Of a DNA stretch of 5,702 bases, positions 1 through 5,430 are shown in pieces. The stretch's first letter is position 1. Each line of letters opens with the position of its first letter. The notes beneath the pieces are model-generated. The model ran no database searches, was not told the origin of the DNA, and saw only the letters and a list, made by a program, of their open reading frames with translations. The translations under genes were made by a program, and so were the position numbers. Location: assembly GCA_011682355.1 (NCBI GenBank), contig JAACEU010000045.1:1-5702 (forward strand), read 5' to 3'. The DNA is from Nitrospirota bacterium. GTDB lineage: Bacteria > Patescibacteriota > Gracilibacteria > UBA1369 > LOWO2-01-FULL-3.

Positions 1-297
1 AGTTGCAGTCGGGACCTCATTAGCCAAAAGTGCCAAATAAGAAGCCCCACCAACAAGTTTCAATTCCTTCCTTTTTTCCAACGCATTAGTCAGAGTAACC
101 AAATCGATAGGGGTACGCTTGTCATACAATGCCAAAATAGATTCATAAATATTTCGGTGTGCGTCATGATAAAAATCCTCCGGTTTCAAAAAATCAGAAA
201 CTTTTACAATTGCATCTTTATCCACAAACAAAGACCCGAGAGTTGACTTCTCGGCCTCCAAACTATGTGGTGGTACATAATCAGACTTAACTGCCAT
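1..297 (-). CDS. dnaB: Replicative DNA helicase DnaB, N-terminal part (3' end beyond window)
   Basis: This is the first 99 codons of the hexameric helicase that unwinds the replication fork and recruits DnaG primase. Only the helical N-terminal domain is present; the linker and the RecA-like ATPase domain with Walker motifs lie off the left edge. The translation reads MAVKSDYVPPHSLEAEKSTL at the start, matching the DnaB signature PP(H/Q)xxEAExxxLGS. It continues with LKPEDFYHDAHRNIYESI, then PIDLVTL and LVGGASYLALLANEVPTA, all family landmarks in the right order and spacing. The ATG at 295-297 precedes the conserved PP-x-x-x-EAE by the usual few residues. No Shine-Dalgarno sequence is visible upstream. 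The gene diverges from yraN, and its probable leader contains the GC-rich structured block at 312-393. Identification is from recalled family motifs and is strong despite truncation. Confidence 0.95.
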   Translation of the reverse strand, partial: MAVKSDYVPPHSLEAEKSTLGSLFVDKDAIVKVSDFLKPEDFYHDAHRNIYESILALYDKRTPIDLVTLTNALEKRKELKLVGGASYLALLANEVPTAT

Positions 298-311
298 AAA
301 TTAAAATTAAT

Positions 312-393
312 TTGCCCCAGGCCCGCCTCAGGCGGGCTACCCGACTAAGTTCGCGAAGCGAATCCGCTTCTTCCCCTAATTGCCCTTGGGCGA
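312..393. repeat. GC-rich nested inverted-repeat element, REP-like or structured leader
   Basis: About 63% of these 82 bases are G or C, in otherwise AT-rich DNA. Two arms near the ends, 312-321 (TTGCCCCAGG) and 384-393 (CCTTGGGCGA), are complementary at 8 of 10 positions. Inside them lie a perfect hairpin at 321-337 (GCCCGCC, loop TCA, GGCGGGC) and another at 355-370 (GAAGCG, 4-base loop, CGCTTC). The second competes with TTCGC-GAA-GCGAA at 350-362. Folded together they give a three-way-junction layout. No T-run follows any stem and the flanking genes diverge, so these are not simple terminators. It could be a dispersed REP-like palindrome or an RNA leader of dnaB; one copy in one window cannot tell. 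Confidence 0.6.
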
Positions 394-396
394 TCA

Positions 397-425
397 ATAG
401 TACACAAAGAATGTAAACACTTCAA
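397..425 (-). promoter_or_regulatory. Candidate sigma-70-type promoter for dnaB
   Basis: On the minus strand TTGAAG (420-425) and TACTAT (397-402) are separated by exactly 17 bases. Each matches the consensus at 4 of 6 positions. Transcription would begin near 390 and give a leader of about 93 nt before the dnaB ATG, carrying nearly all of the GC-rich structured block. This is the best leftward candidate in the gap by eye, but it is moderate and untested. Confidence 0.4.
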
Positions 426-467
426 GATTTTAGAATTATTTTATAACTCCTCTCTACGATATAAGCT

Positions 468-830
468 ATGAAAACAATAGAACTCGGAAAACTGGGCGAA
501 TCCCAGGCACAAAATTACCTAAATTCACAAAACTATCAGATCATAGAAACCAACTTCCGCTCAAAATTTGGAGAAATAGATATAATAGCAATCGACTATT
601 CAACAAACGAATTGGCCTTTGTGGAAGTCAAAACTCGCACCTCGGAAACTTTCGGTTCCCCGGCAGAATCCCTCACCCGCACCAAAAGAAACAGAATCAT
701 AAAAACCGCACTCATTTTCCTAAACACCACAACAAGAAATATTCCAAGACGTTGGCGAATCGACTTAATTGGCATACAATTAAACAGCGAATACAAATTC
801 CAGGACCTCATTTACCTAAAAAATATCTAA
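468..830 (+). CDS. yraN: YraN family (UPF0102) nuclease-fold protein
   Basis: A 120-residue protein, the usual length for UPF0102/YraN, a family with a restriction-endonuclease-like fold and no settled function. The family pattern is clear: an N-terminal GKLGESQAQNYL helix with Glu11, then NFRSKFGEIDIIAID with Asp38, then FVEVKTR with Glu53 and Lys55, then RIDLIGI near residues 97-103. Glu11, Asp38 and Glu53-x-Lys55 are the likely PD-(D/E)xK-type active-site positions, which is inference from the fold. The ATG at 468 places the conserved GxxGE close to the N terminus as expected. There is no Shine-Dalgarno sequence; TATAAC at 442-447 could be a -10 but has only a poor -35. The family often lies near comM/yifB and dprA, and here comM is two genes downstream, which supports a DNA-processing or uptake-linked role. 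Confidence 0.93.
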   Translation: MKTIELGKLGESQAQNYLNSQNYQIIETNFRSKFGEIDIIAIDYSTNELAFVEVKTRTSETFGSPAESLTRTKRNRIIKTALIFLNTTTRNIPRRWRIDLIGIQLNSEYKFQDLIYLKNI

Positions 831-1751
831 ATGGAACGCGAAAGGAAAAAAACAATAGCACTGGTGGCACTTATCGGACTCGCAATCGTCGCCGCGATTT
901 TCATTTTCCTGTGGGGGACATATCTGAATAGGGGAACGATAAACATCATCGCCACCCCTCCATTCAAAGTAGTTACCATTGAAGACGAAATTATATGCGA
1001 CATTTCTCCATGCGAAATTGTGCGCAAAAGAGGGATCACGGACATGATACTTTCAAAATCCGGATTCCAGGACATTTCTACTTCGGTAGATGTGAAACTT
1101 TGGGGAACGGTAGACCTTGAAGTGAAATTCATGATAAATCCATATATCGAAGTCGCGTCAATATTCCCGGAAGCGGATCCAAAAATTGAATACGAAATAG
1201 TCCTCGACAAACAAACAAATTCATACAAACTCATAGTGGCAGAGGACGACCAACAAAGACCGATAGTATATTTTTTAAACAAAATTTCAGAAAGTCAAAT
1301 TTTCGGATCTGAAAAAGGTGCACTAATCATAAATAATGATATTGCATACAAAATCGATATAGAGAACGCAGAAAGAGACAGAATAAATGAAGATTTCTCG
1401 GCAATCGAAGATGGAGTCTGGTCAAGCGATGGAGAAAAATTTGCATATACAACTTCCGATTCATCATATGTACAAGTTCTGGACCAATTCAACGAAATTT
1501 ATGACACAGAACTTCTAAAAGAAAACACGATCTACACCTGGAACTACGACAATGACCTCCTCTATATCACATTCCAAGACAACAGCTACAATTTTGGGGT
1601 CTTCAATCCGGAAGCCAATTCTTATACACAGATTTTTTCATCTTCGGAATTTGCAGAACTCCCAAACAGTTTAATTCCAACAAATAACGGAAGCAGGATT
1701 TACTTCAAAATTGGTAAAGAAAAGTTCGTTCTGATTTTAGAAAAATTTTAA
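831..1751 (+). CDS. Membrane-anchored PEGA-domain protein with beta-propeller-like C-terminal region
   Basis: A 306-residue protein of unknown function. A short basic N terminus (MERERKK) leads into a hydrophobic helix at about residues 9-31, so the rest is probably outside the cytoplasm. Residues about 35-100 fit a PEGA domain, a surface-associated beta fold: GTINIIATPPFKVVTI, then ISPCEIVRKRGITDMILSKS, then a beta strand ending GTVDLEVKF. Cys56 and Cys61 could form a disulfide. The C-terminal two thirds is beta-rich with a propeller-like GVWSSDGEKFAYTT motif (196-208), and further W/Y-rich strands (235-265) look like irregular blades. The ATG follows the yraN TAA with no gap, implying one transcript and translational coupling, and there is no Shine-Dalgarno sequence. 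PEGA proteins are not normal partners of yraN and comM, so its role here is open; the propeller assignment is weaker than the PEGA one. Confidence 0.82.
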   Translation: MERERKKTIALVALIGLAIVAAIFIFLWGTYLNRGTINIIATPPFKVVTIEDEIICDISPCEIVRKRGITDMILSKSGFQDISTSVDVKLWGTVDLEVKFMINPYIEVASIFPEADPKIEYEIVLDKQTNSYKLIVAEDDQQRPIVYFLNKISESQIFGSEKGALIINNDIAYKIDIENAERDRINEDFSAIEDGVWSSDGEKFAYTTSDSSYVQVLDQFNEIYDTELLKENTIYTWNYDNDLLYITFQDNSYNFGVFNPEANSYTQIFSSSEFAELPNSLIPTNNGSRIYFKIGKEKFVLILEKF

Positions 1752-1785
1752 GATTTTTTTAAGAAAATTTAATAATTATTTAATG

Positions 1786-1835
1786 TTTGCCTGCCATAGT
1801 TTTTGCCATTAACCAAAAAAAACATGGCAGGCAAA
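1786..1835 (+). promoter_or_regulatory. Perfect 12-bp inverted repeat enclosing the comM start codon
   Basis: TTTGCCTGCCAT at 1786-1797 is the exact reverse complement of ATGGCAGGCAAA at 1824-1835, which contains codons 1-4 of comM. After a one-base bulge (A1798), GTTTTT at 1799-1804 can pair with AAAAAC at 1818-1823, extending the stem to about 18 pairs with a 13-base loop. In mRNA the start codon would be base-paired. A shorter alternative pairs TGCCAT (1804-1809) with the same ATGGCA (1824-1829). No T-run follows, so it is not a terminator. It may control comM translation, be a DNA operator, or be the scar of an inverted micro-duplication. Confidence 0.6.
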
Positions 1836-3335
1836 GTATTTTCATGCTCCTTTGCAGGGCTAGAGTGCAAAACAGTAGAAGTCCAAGCAGATATCAGCTC
1901 AGGCCTCCCTTCATTTTCAATAGTGGGACTTGGAGACACATCTGTTCAGGAATCAAAAGAGAGAGTCAGAACCAGTATAAAAAATAGCGGCGCAAAATTC
2001 CCGCTAACCAGAAAAACCATAAACCTGGCACCTGCCCAACTCCGAAAACAAGGTTCACATTTTGATCTCGCAATTGCCACATCAATTTTGCTCGCCGACA
2101 ATCAAATTTCACCCCAAAAAATAACAAATTCAATGATAATAGGGGAACTCTCTCTAACCGGAAAAGTAAAAAGAATCACTGGTGCCCTCCCAATCACACA
2201 GCACGCAAAAGAAAAAGGATTTACTCGAATTTTCCTGCCAAAAGAAAACGCCCAAGAAGCCAGTTTCATTGAAGGAATAGAAATTTATCCCTTAACATCG
2301 TTCAAAGAACTCATCGAATATTGTCTCGGGCAAAAAGAGCTAAAACGGCAACCACATTCCAAAATACGCCATAGCAGAGCACACAGATCTTCGCTTTTTA
2401 CAAACATTGTTGGCCTGGAAAAAGCAAAACGAGGCCTCCTCATCGCGGCGGCGGGCGGTCACAACACCCTCCTCTATGGCTCACCCGGCTGTGGGAAAAC
2501 AGTAATCTGCAGAGCATTTCGCTCGCTCCTTACCGACATGACCAAATCCGAAATCCTCGAAACAACAACGATCTTTTCGATAGGTGGACTGCTAAATTCA
2601 GAAACTCCAATTATCAAAGAAAGATCCTTCAGAGAAGTACATCACACAGCCACTCTCTCCTCCATAATCGGAGGAGGAACCAAACCAAAACCCGGAGAAA
2701 TTTCACTCGCCCACAATGGAGTTTTATTCCTCGATGAAATAGCAGAATTCCCAAAACAAATCCTAGAAGCCCTCAGACAACCACTCGAAGACAAACACGT
2801 AAACATAAATAGAATAAATTCATCCATGAAATTCCCCAGCAACTTCATCTTGCTCGCGACGATGAATCCTTGCCCATGTGGCTACAAAGGGGACAAAAAA
2901 ATCCCATGCATATGCTCGCAGTCCAACGTCGAAAGATACCAAAAAAAGATCTCAGGCCCCCTCCTCGACCGCTTCGATATTTTCATAGAAGTAGCAAAAA
3001 CTTCAATGGGCAAAATTTTCTCAGAAAAAGAAACCACGCAAATCGACTACCATAAATTTATAAATATAGCTTCAGAAATCCAAAAACAAAGATTCAAAAA
3101 CCATCCCAGAATAAACAAAAACGCAGACATGAATCTCAAAGAAATCAAACGCACTTGCCAGCTCACCAAAGACTCAAAACTCCTCCTTAACCAAGCCTCA
3201 AAAAATCTAAAACTCTCAAATCGCGGTTACCTGAAAACGATAAAAATCGCCCGCACCATCGCCGACCTCGACCAAAGTGAAAAAATCCAACAGCACCATA
3301 TCGCTGAAGCCATCCAATTCCGAAGCAAAACCTAA
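1824..3335 (+). CDS. comM: ComM/YifB family AAA+ ATPase (Mg-chelatase-like competence helicase)
   Basis: A 503-residue protein, matching the roughly 500-residue ComM/YifB family. ComM is a hexameric helicase that promotes branch migration of incoming single-stranded DNA during natural transformation; that role is known from the family, not shown here. Order of parts: N-terminal ChlI/Lon-like domain (SGLPSFSIVGLGDTSVQESKE opening, about 10-150), Walker A GSPGCGKT (219-226), Walker B VLFLDE (300-305), NPCPCG (348-353) with further cysteines 362 and 364 that form the family's four-Cys cluster, the SGPLLDRFD motif with Arg383, and the C-terminal lid ending in ARTIADL and AEAIQFR. All key residues are present. 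ATG 1824 is preferred over the in-frame TTG at 1803 because family members begin directly at this (L/A)GKV-type strand. The gene lies 72 bases after the PEGA gene; its start is in an inverted repeat and it lacks a Shine-Dalgarno sequence. Confidence 0.96.
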   Translation: MAGKVFSCSFAGLECKTVEVQADISSGLPSFSIVGLGDTSVQESKERVRTSIKNSGAKFPLTRKTINLAPAQLRKQGSHFDLAIATSILLADNQISPQKITNSMIIGELSLTGKVKRITGALPITQHAKEKGFTRIFLPKENAQEASFIEGIEIYPLTSFKELIEYCLGQKELKRQPHSKIRHSRAHRSSLFTNIVGLEKAKRGLLIAAAGGHNTLLYGSPGCGKTVICRAFRSLLTDMTKSEILETTTIFSIGGLLNSETPIIKERSFREVHHTATLSSIIGGGTKPKPGEISLAHNGVLFLDEIAEFPKQILEALRQPLEDKHVNINRINSSMKFPSNFILLATMNPCPCGYKGDKKIPCICSQSNVERYQKKISGPLLDRFDIFIEVAKTSMGKIFSEKETTQIDYHKFINIASEIQKQRFKNHPRINKNADMNLKEIKRTCQLTKDSKLLLNQASKNLKLSNRGYLKTIKIARTIADLDQSEKIQQHHIAEAIQFRSKT

Positions 3336-3337
3336 AA

Positions 3338-3988
3338 CTACCTGGCCACAGCCACACTCAAATATTTACCCTTAATTGGGTAGTATTCATCAATACTAAA
3401 TGGATCAATACCCGTGAATAGAACAATATCATCCGGACTCTCAATATCCATTCTAAATCTTTCACCGGTATGAACATCCTCACTCAAATCCACTAAAAGA
3501 TACAAAGTCCGATAGTGATTCGGGTCAATAATCTCATTGATATTATTGAAAGAATAATATTCTCCAAAAGAACTGCCAACTTTCAGAATGTCTTGCCCGT
3601 CAGTGATATATGCCTTTTCAATAAATTCAGGCTCAATCCCTTCCAGTTTCAATTTCAAATCTTTTAAAATCACAGTCTCAGATCCGGCCTTGAAGTAAAT
3701 CCCCATCAGCTCAGCACCTTCGGTACCCGGAGCCACGAATCCATTATAAGGATCATTAACAAATTTGAAAGTAAGCAACGAAGAACTCTCATTTTTGGAA
3801 GAAAACTCCTTCATCCCTGACTGGAAATCCACCAAAGGAGTGATATTACTCGCATTTACGGCATTACCATTCGCATGCATAACGCTCAGTATATAATCCT
3901 CAAAACCATCATTATACGAAAGCACCGCGATCGAAGCGACCATCATCGTGAATACAAAATACACTCTAATTATTTTCGCTATATTCAT
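3338..3988 (-). CDS. Exported or membrane-anchored beta-rich protein of unknown function
   Basis: A 216-residue protein I do not recognise as a named family. Residues about 8-24 form a hydrophobic segment (IRVYFVFTMMVASIAVLS) after a short basic start, so it is a signal peptide or membrane anchor; no convincing cleavage site is visible. A polar, Ser/Asn-rich linker follows to about residue 70. Residues about 71-213 alternate short beta strands, including FVAPGTEGAELMGIYFKAG, LKDLKLKLEG and RTLYLLVDLSE. This resembles the beta-sandwich modules in bacterial surface proteins that carry a VxxGTxG-type motif, but that is a loose impression. ATG 3988 is chosen over TTG 3991. It overlaps the end of the SLH gene by 23 bases, so the two are very likely co-translated and may act together at the surface. 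Its TAG stop (3338-3340) faces the comM stop across 2 bases. Confidence 0.8.
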   Translation of the reverse strand: MNIAKIIRVYFVFTMMVASIAVLSYNDGFEDYILSVMHANGNAVNASNITPLVDFQSGMKEFSSKNESSSLLTFKFVNDPYNGFVAPGTEGAELMGIYFKAGSETVILKDLKLKLEGIEPEFIEKAYITDGQDILKVGSSFGEYYSFNNINEIIDPNHYRTLYLLVDLSEDVHTGERFRMDIESPDDIVLFTGIDPFSIDEYYPIKGKYLSVAVAR

Positions 3989-5279
3989 CAATTAGGTAAT
4001 TTAAATAATTTTCAGTTGCCGGATTATCAGGATTGAAATATTCATCAAAGACAGTTCCTTTTGAACCGGCAAATAGAGATTCGACATAAGGGTAAATGTA
4101 TTTTCCCTCGTCAACGTCTTCAAAATGCGGTGCACCCGGAACAATTTGTAAATCTGCATCATAATAATCCATCACAATGCGAAGAGCTTCCGCTCTATGC
4201 ATTTCGCTATCGGGTTCATAAAAAGATGAATTAGTATTGAGTAATCCCAAATTAAAAAGAGTTTGAACTGCCGCAGAATAATCAGCTCCCTCATCAACAT
4301 CCTCAAAATATGAAACACCATTATCGTAAGCGTCAATGTCAGCCTTCTCGGTGAATATTTCTGCAAACTCAGCTCTGGTAATTGGTGTTTGTGGTGGCAA
4401 TAAAAGAATATTACTTATCGCATAATAACCTGTCTCAGGATTTGTAGCTTTAACAAATACGAATTTATTTTTTTCAGTAAAAAACGGATTTTCATCCAAA
4501 TCCACAAAATGCGATTCGAGTTCTGTAGTGGCCTTAGAGTCGAAATAGCTTTGGACATTTCGTAAAGAATTTTTAATTCTATAATATCCATAAACCTCGT
4601 CCTGAGTATAAATTTCATCATATCTCAAATCATCCTTGGAATAATAAGCATCATCAGAAGAATAAATTTCAAATTCATGTTTCCAGATAGAAAAAGGAAT
4701 TGAATTAAAATCCAAAACAATCGTTCCATCATTCAAAATTTCCTCAATCGCAATTGATTCGACCTTTGCGTCAGACTCAAAAATATCAACTACATATGTG
4801 TTGTTATCTTCGTAATAATCGGACTTATCAACAACCTCCACCTCAAACGGGAAAGTTCCTCCATTATATCTTCCATCAAGAACAAATTCGAAATTCCGAA
4901 CAATATAAGTTTGATCTCTCATCAACGTAAACCCATCCTCTGTATTTGAAATCAAGACATGCTTTTGATCATCACCTCCATGCAAAAGAACCCTCTCATC
5001 GATAAGATGTCCACCATAGTTATGGATAATGACAGTCGCAGAATATTTATAAAAATTGAAACTATCGGTAGGATTATTTACTTTTTTGACAGACACGCTT
5101 TCAATAGACAAATCCGGTGGCTCCGGAGCATTTTCTTCTGCAATATTTTGCAAAATAGCGAGAAGCGAAGTTTCAAGAACCTTGAAACTACCTTTGCTGA
5201 AGTAAAATATCGAAATAGCGATAACCGAGATTAAAGCTATAATTATAAAAAGTTTTGGAATACCTATTTTTGTTTTCAT
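3966..5279 (-). CDS. Membrane-anchored surface protein with CARDB-like and SLH domains
   Basis: A 437-residue acidic protein. An N-terminal basic stretch precedes a transmembrane helix at about residues 9-27. Residues about 55-165 resemble a CARDB adhesion fold: PDLSIESVSV, then ATVIIHNYGGHLIDERVLL, then VEVVDKSDYYEDNNTYVVDI with the typical Asn-Asn ending. Residues about 172-295 are a second beta-rich region I cannot assign. The C terminus carries SLH motifs: TRAEF at 301-305, FEDVDE (325-330) to PDSEMHRAEA (356-365), and FEDVDE (386-391) to FNPDNPATENYL (415-426). SLH modules usually bind secondary cell-wall polymers; canonical proteins have three copies, while here one is partial and the last has lost TRAE. 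With a membrane helix at one end and wall-binding motifs at the other, it may link membrane to wall or S-layer (inference). It is the first gene of a two-gene operon behind a good promoter. Confidence 0.88.
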   Translation of the reverse strand: MKTKIGIPKLFIIIALISVIAISIFYFSKGSFKVLETSLLAILQNIAEENAPEPPDLSIESVSVKKVNNPTDSFNFYKYSATVIIHNYGGHLIDERVLLHGGDDQKHVLISNTEDGFTLMRDQTYIVRNFEFVLDGRYNGGTFPFEVEVVDKSDYYEDNNTYVVDIFESDAKVESIAIEEILNDGTIVLDFNSIPFSIWKHEFEIYSSDDAYYSKDDLRYDEIYTQDEVYGYYRIKNSLRNVQSYFDSKATTELESHFVDLDENPFFTEKNKFVFVKATNPETGYYAISNILLLPPQTPITRAEFAEIFTEKADIDAYDNGVSYFEDVDEGADYSAAVQTLFNLGLLNTNSSFYEPDSEMHRAEALRIVMDYYDADLQIVPGAPHFEDVDEGKYIYPYVESLFAGSKGTVFDEYFNPDNPATENYLNYLIDEYSENN

Positions 5280-5301
5280 TTTTATTTTTTTGAATCCTTA
5301 A

Positions 5302-5330
5302 ATTCTAGCAGAAATAAGCGGTTTTATCAA
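5302..5330 (-). promoter_or_regulatory. Sigma-70-type promoter of the SLH operon, extended -10
   Basis: On the minus strand TTGATA (5325-5330) and TAGAAT (5302-5307) match the consensus at 5 of 6 positions each, with an ideal 17-base spacer. TGC directly before the -10 gives an extended -10 element. Transcription would start near 5295, leaving a leader of about 16 nt before ATG 5279. The only AGGA lies about 15 bases from the ATG and at the extreme 5' end, too far for a normal ribosome-binding site. Confidence 0.72.
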
Positions 5331-5353
5331 TGCTCAAGAGACGAAAACAGCAC

Positions 5354-5359
5354 TATAAT
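5354..5359 (+). promoter_or_regulatory. Candidate -10 box upstream of murA (distal)
   Basis: A perfect TATAAT. The hexamer 17 bases upstream (TGCTCA, 5331-5336) matches the -35 consensus at only 3 of 6 positions. It would start transcription near 5366 and give murA a leader of about 65 nt containing the dyad at 5382-5393. Confidence 0.3.
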
Positions 5360-5381
5360 ATAGACCTGAGCGGTTAAATAT

Positions 5382-5393
5382 TGTATAGATACA
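5382..5393. promoter_or_regulatory. Palindromic operator-like dyad before murA
   Basis: TGTAT-AG-ATACA is a perfect dyad with 5-base arms and a 2-base centre. It lies between the two candidate murA -10 boxes, where a bound regulator would affect either start. A 5-base arm can arise by chance in AT-rich DNA and no regulator is encoded nearby. Confidence 0.25.
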
Positions 5394-5417
5394 CTTACGC
5401 AATTAAAAAAAAGACTA

Positions 5418-5423
5418 TATAAT
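5418..5423 (+). promoter_or_regulatory. Candidate -10 box for a leaderless murA transcript
   Basis: A perfect TATAAT with 7 bases between its last T and the murA ATG at 5431, the normal distance from a -10 box to the first transcribed base. If used, the mRNA would begin at or within a base or two of the start codon. The -35 is weak: TACGCA at 5396-5401 matches 3 of 6 with a 16-base spacer. Confidence 0.42.
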
Positions 5424-5430
5424 GTCGACC

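Noticed and set aside
460..465. TATAAG as a -10 box for yraN
   Set aside because: It is only two bases from the ATG, so transcription would start inside the coding region, and no -35 is present.
827..1282. 151-codon open frame on the minus strand
   Set aside because: It lies wholly antisense to the well-supported PEGA gene, is Ser/Ile-rich as expected from a reverse-frame shadow, and has no recognisable motif.
1771..1780. AATAATTATT palindrome and T-run after the PEGA gene as a terminator
   Set aside because: The stem would be made only of A-T pairs and the preceding T-run (1754-1760) has no GC-rich hairpin before it; too weak to call.
1803..1823. Alternative TTG start giving comM seven extra residues
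   Set aside because: ComM family proteins start right at the strand that follows ATG 1824, and the extra residues are low-complexity and unsupported by a ribosome-binding site.
3989..3991. TTG start one codon before the chosen ATG of the exported protein
   Set aside because: An ATG is directly adjacent and nothing favours the TTG.
4959..5234. 91-codon plus-strand open frame opposite the SLH gene
   Set aside because: It is antisense to the N-terminal half of a well-supported gene and shows no family motif; treated as a shadow.
5422..5430. Upstream in-frame ATG for murA (adds Met-Ser-Thr)
   Set aside because: It lies within the likely -10 box, and ATG 5431 restores exact family numbering of Lys22 and Asn23. 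It remains possible if the distal promoter is used.
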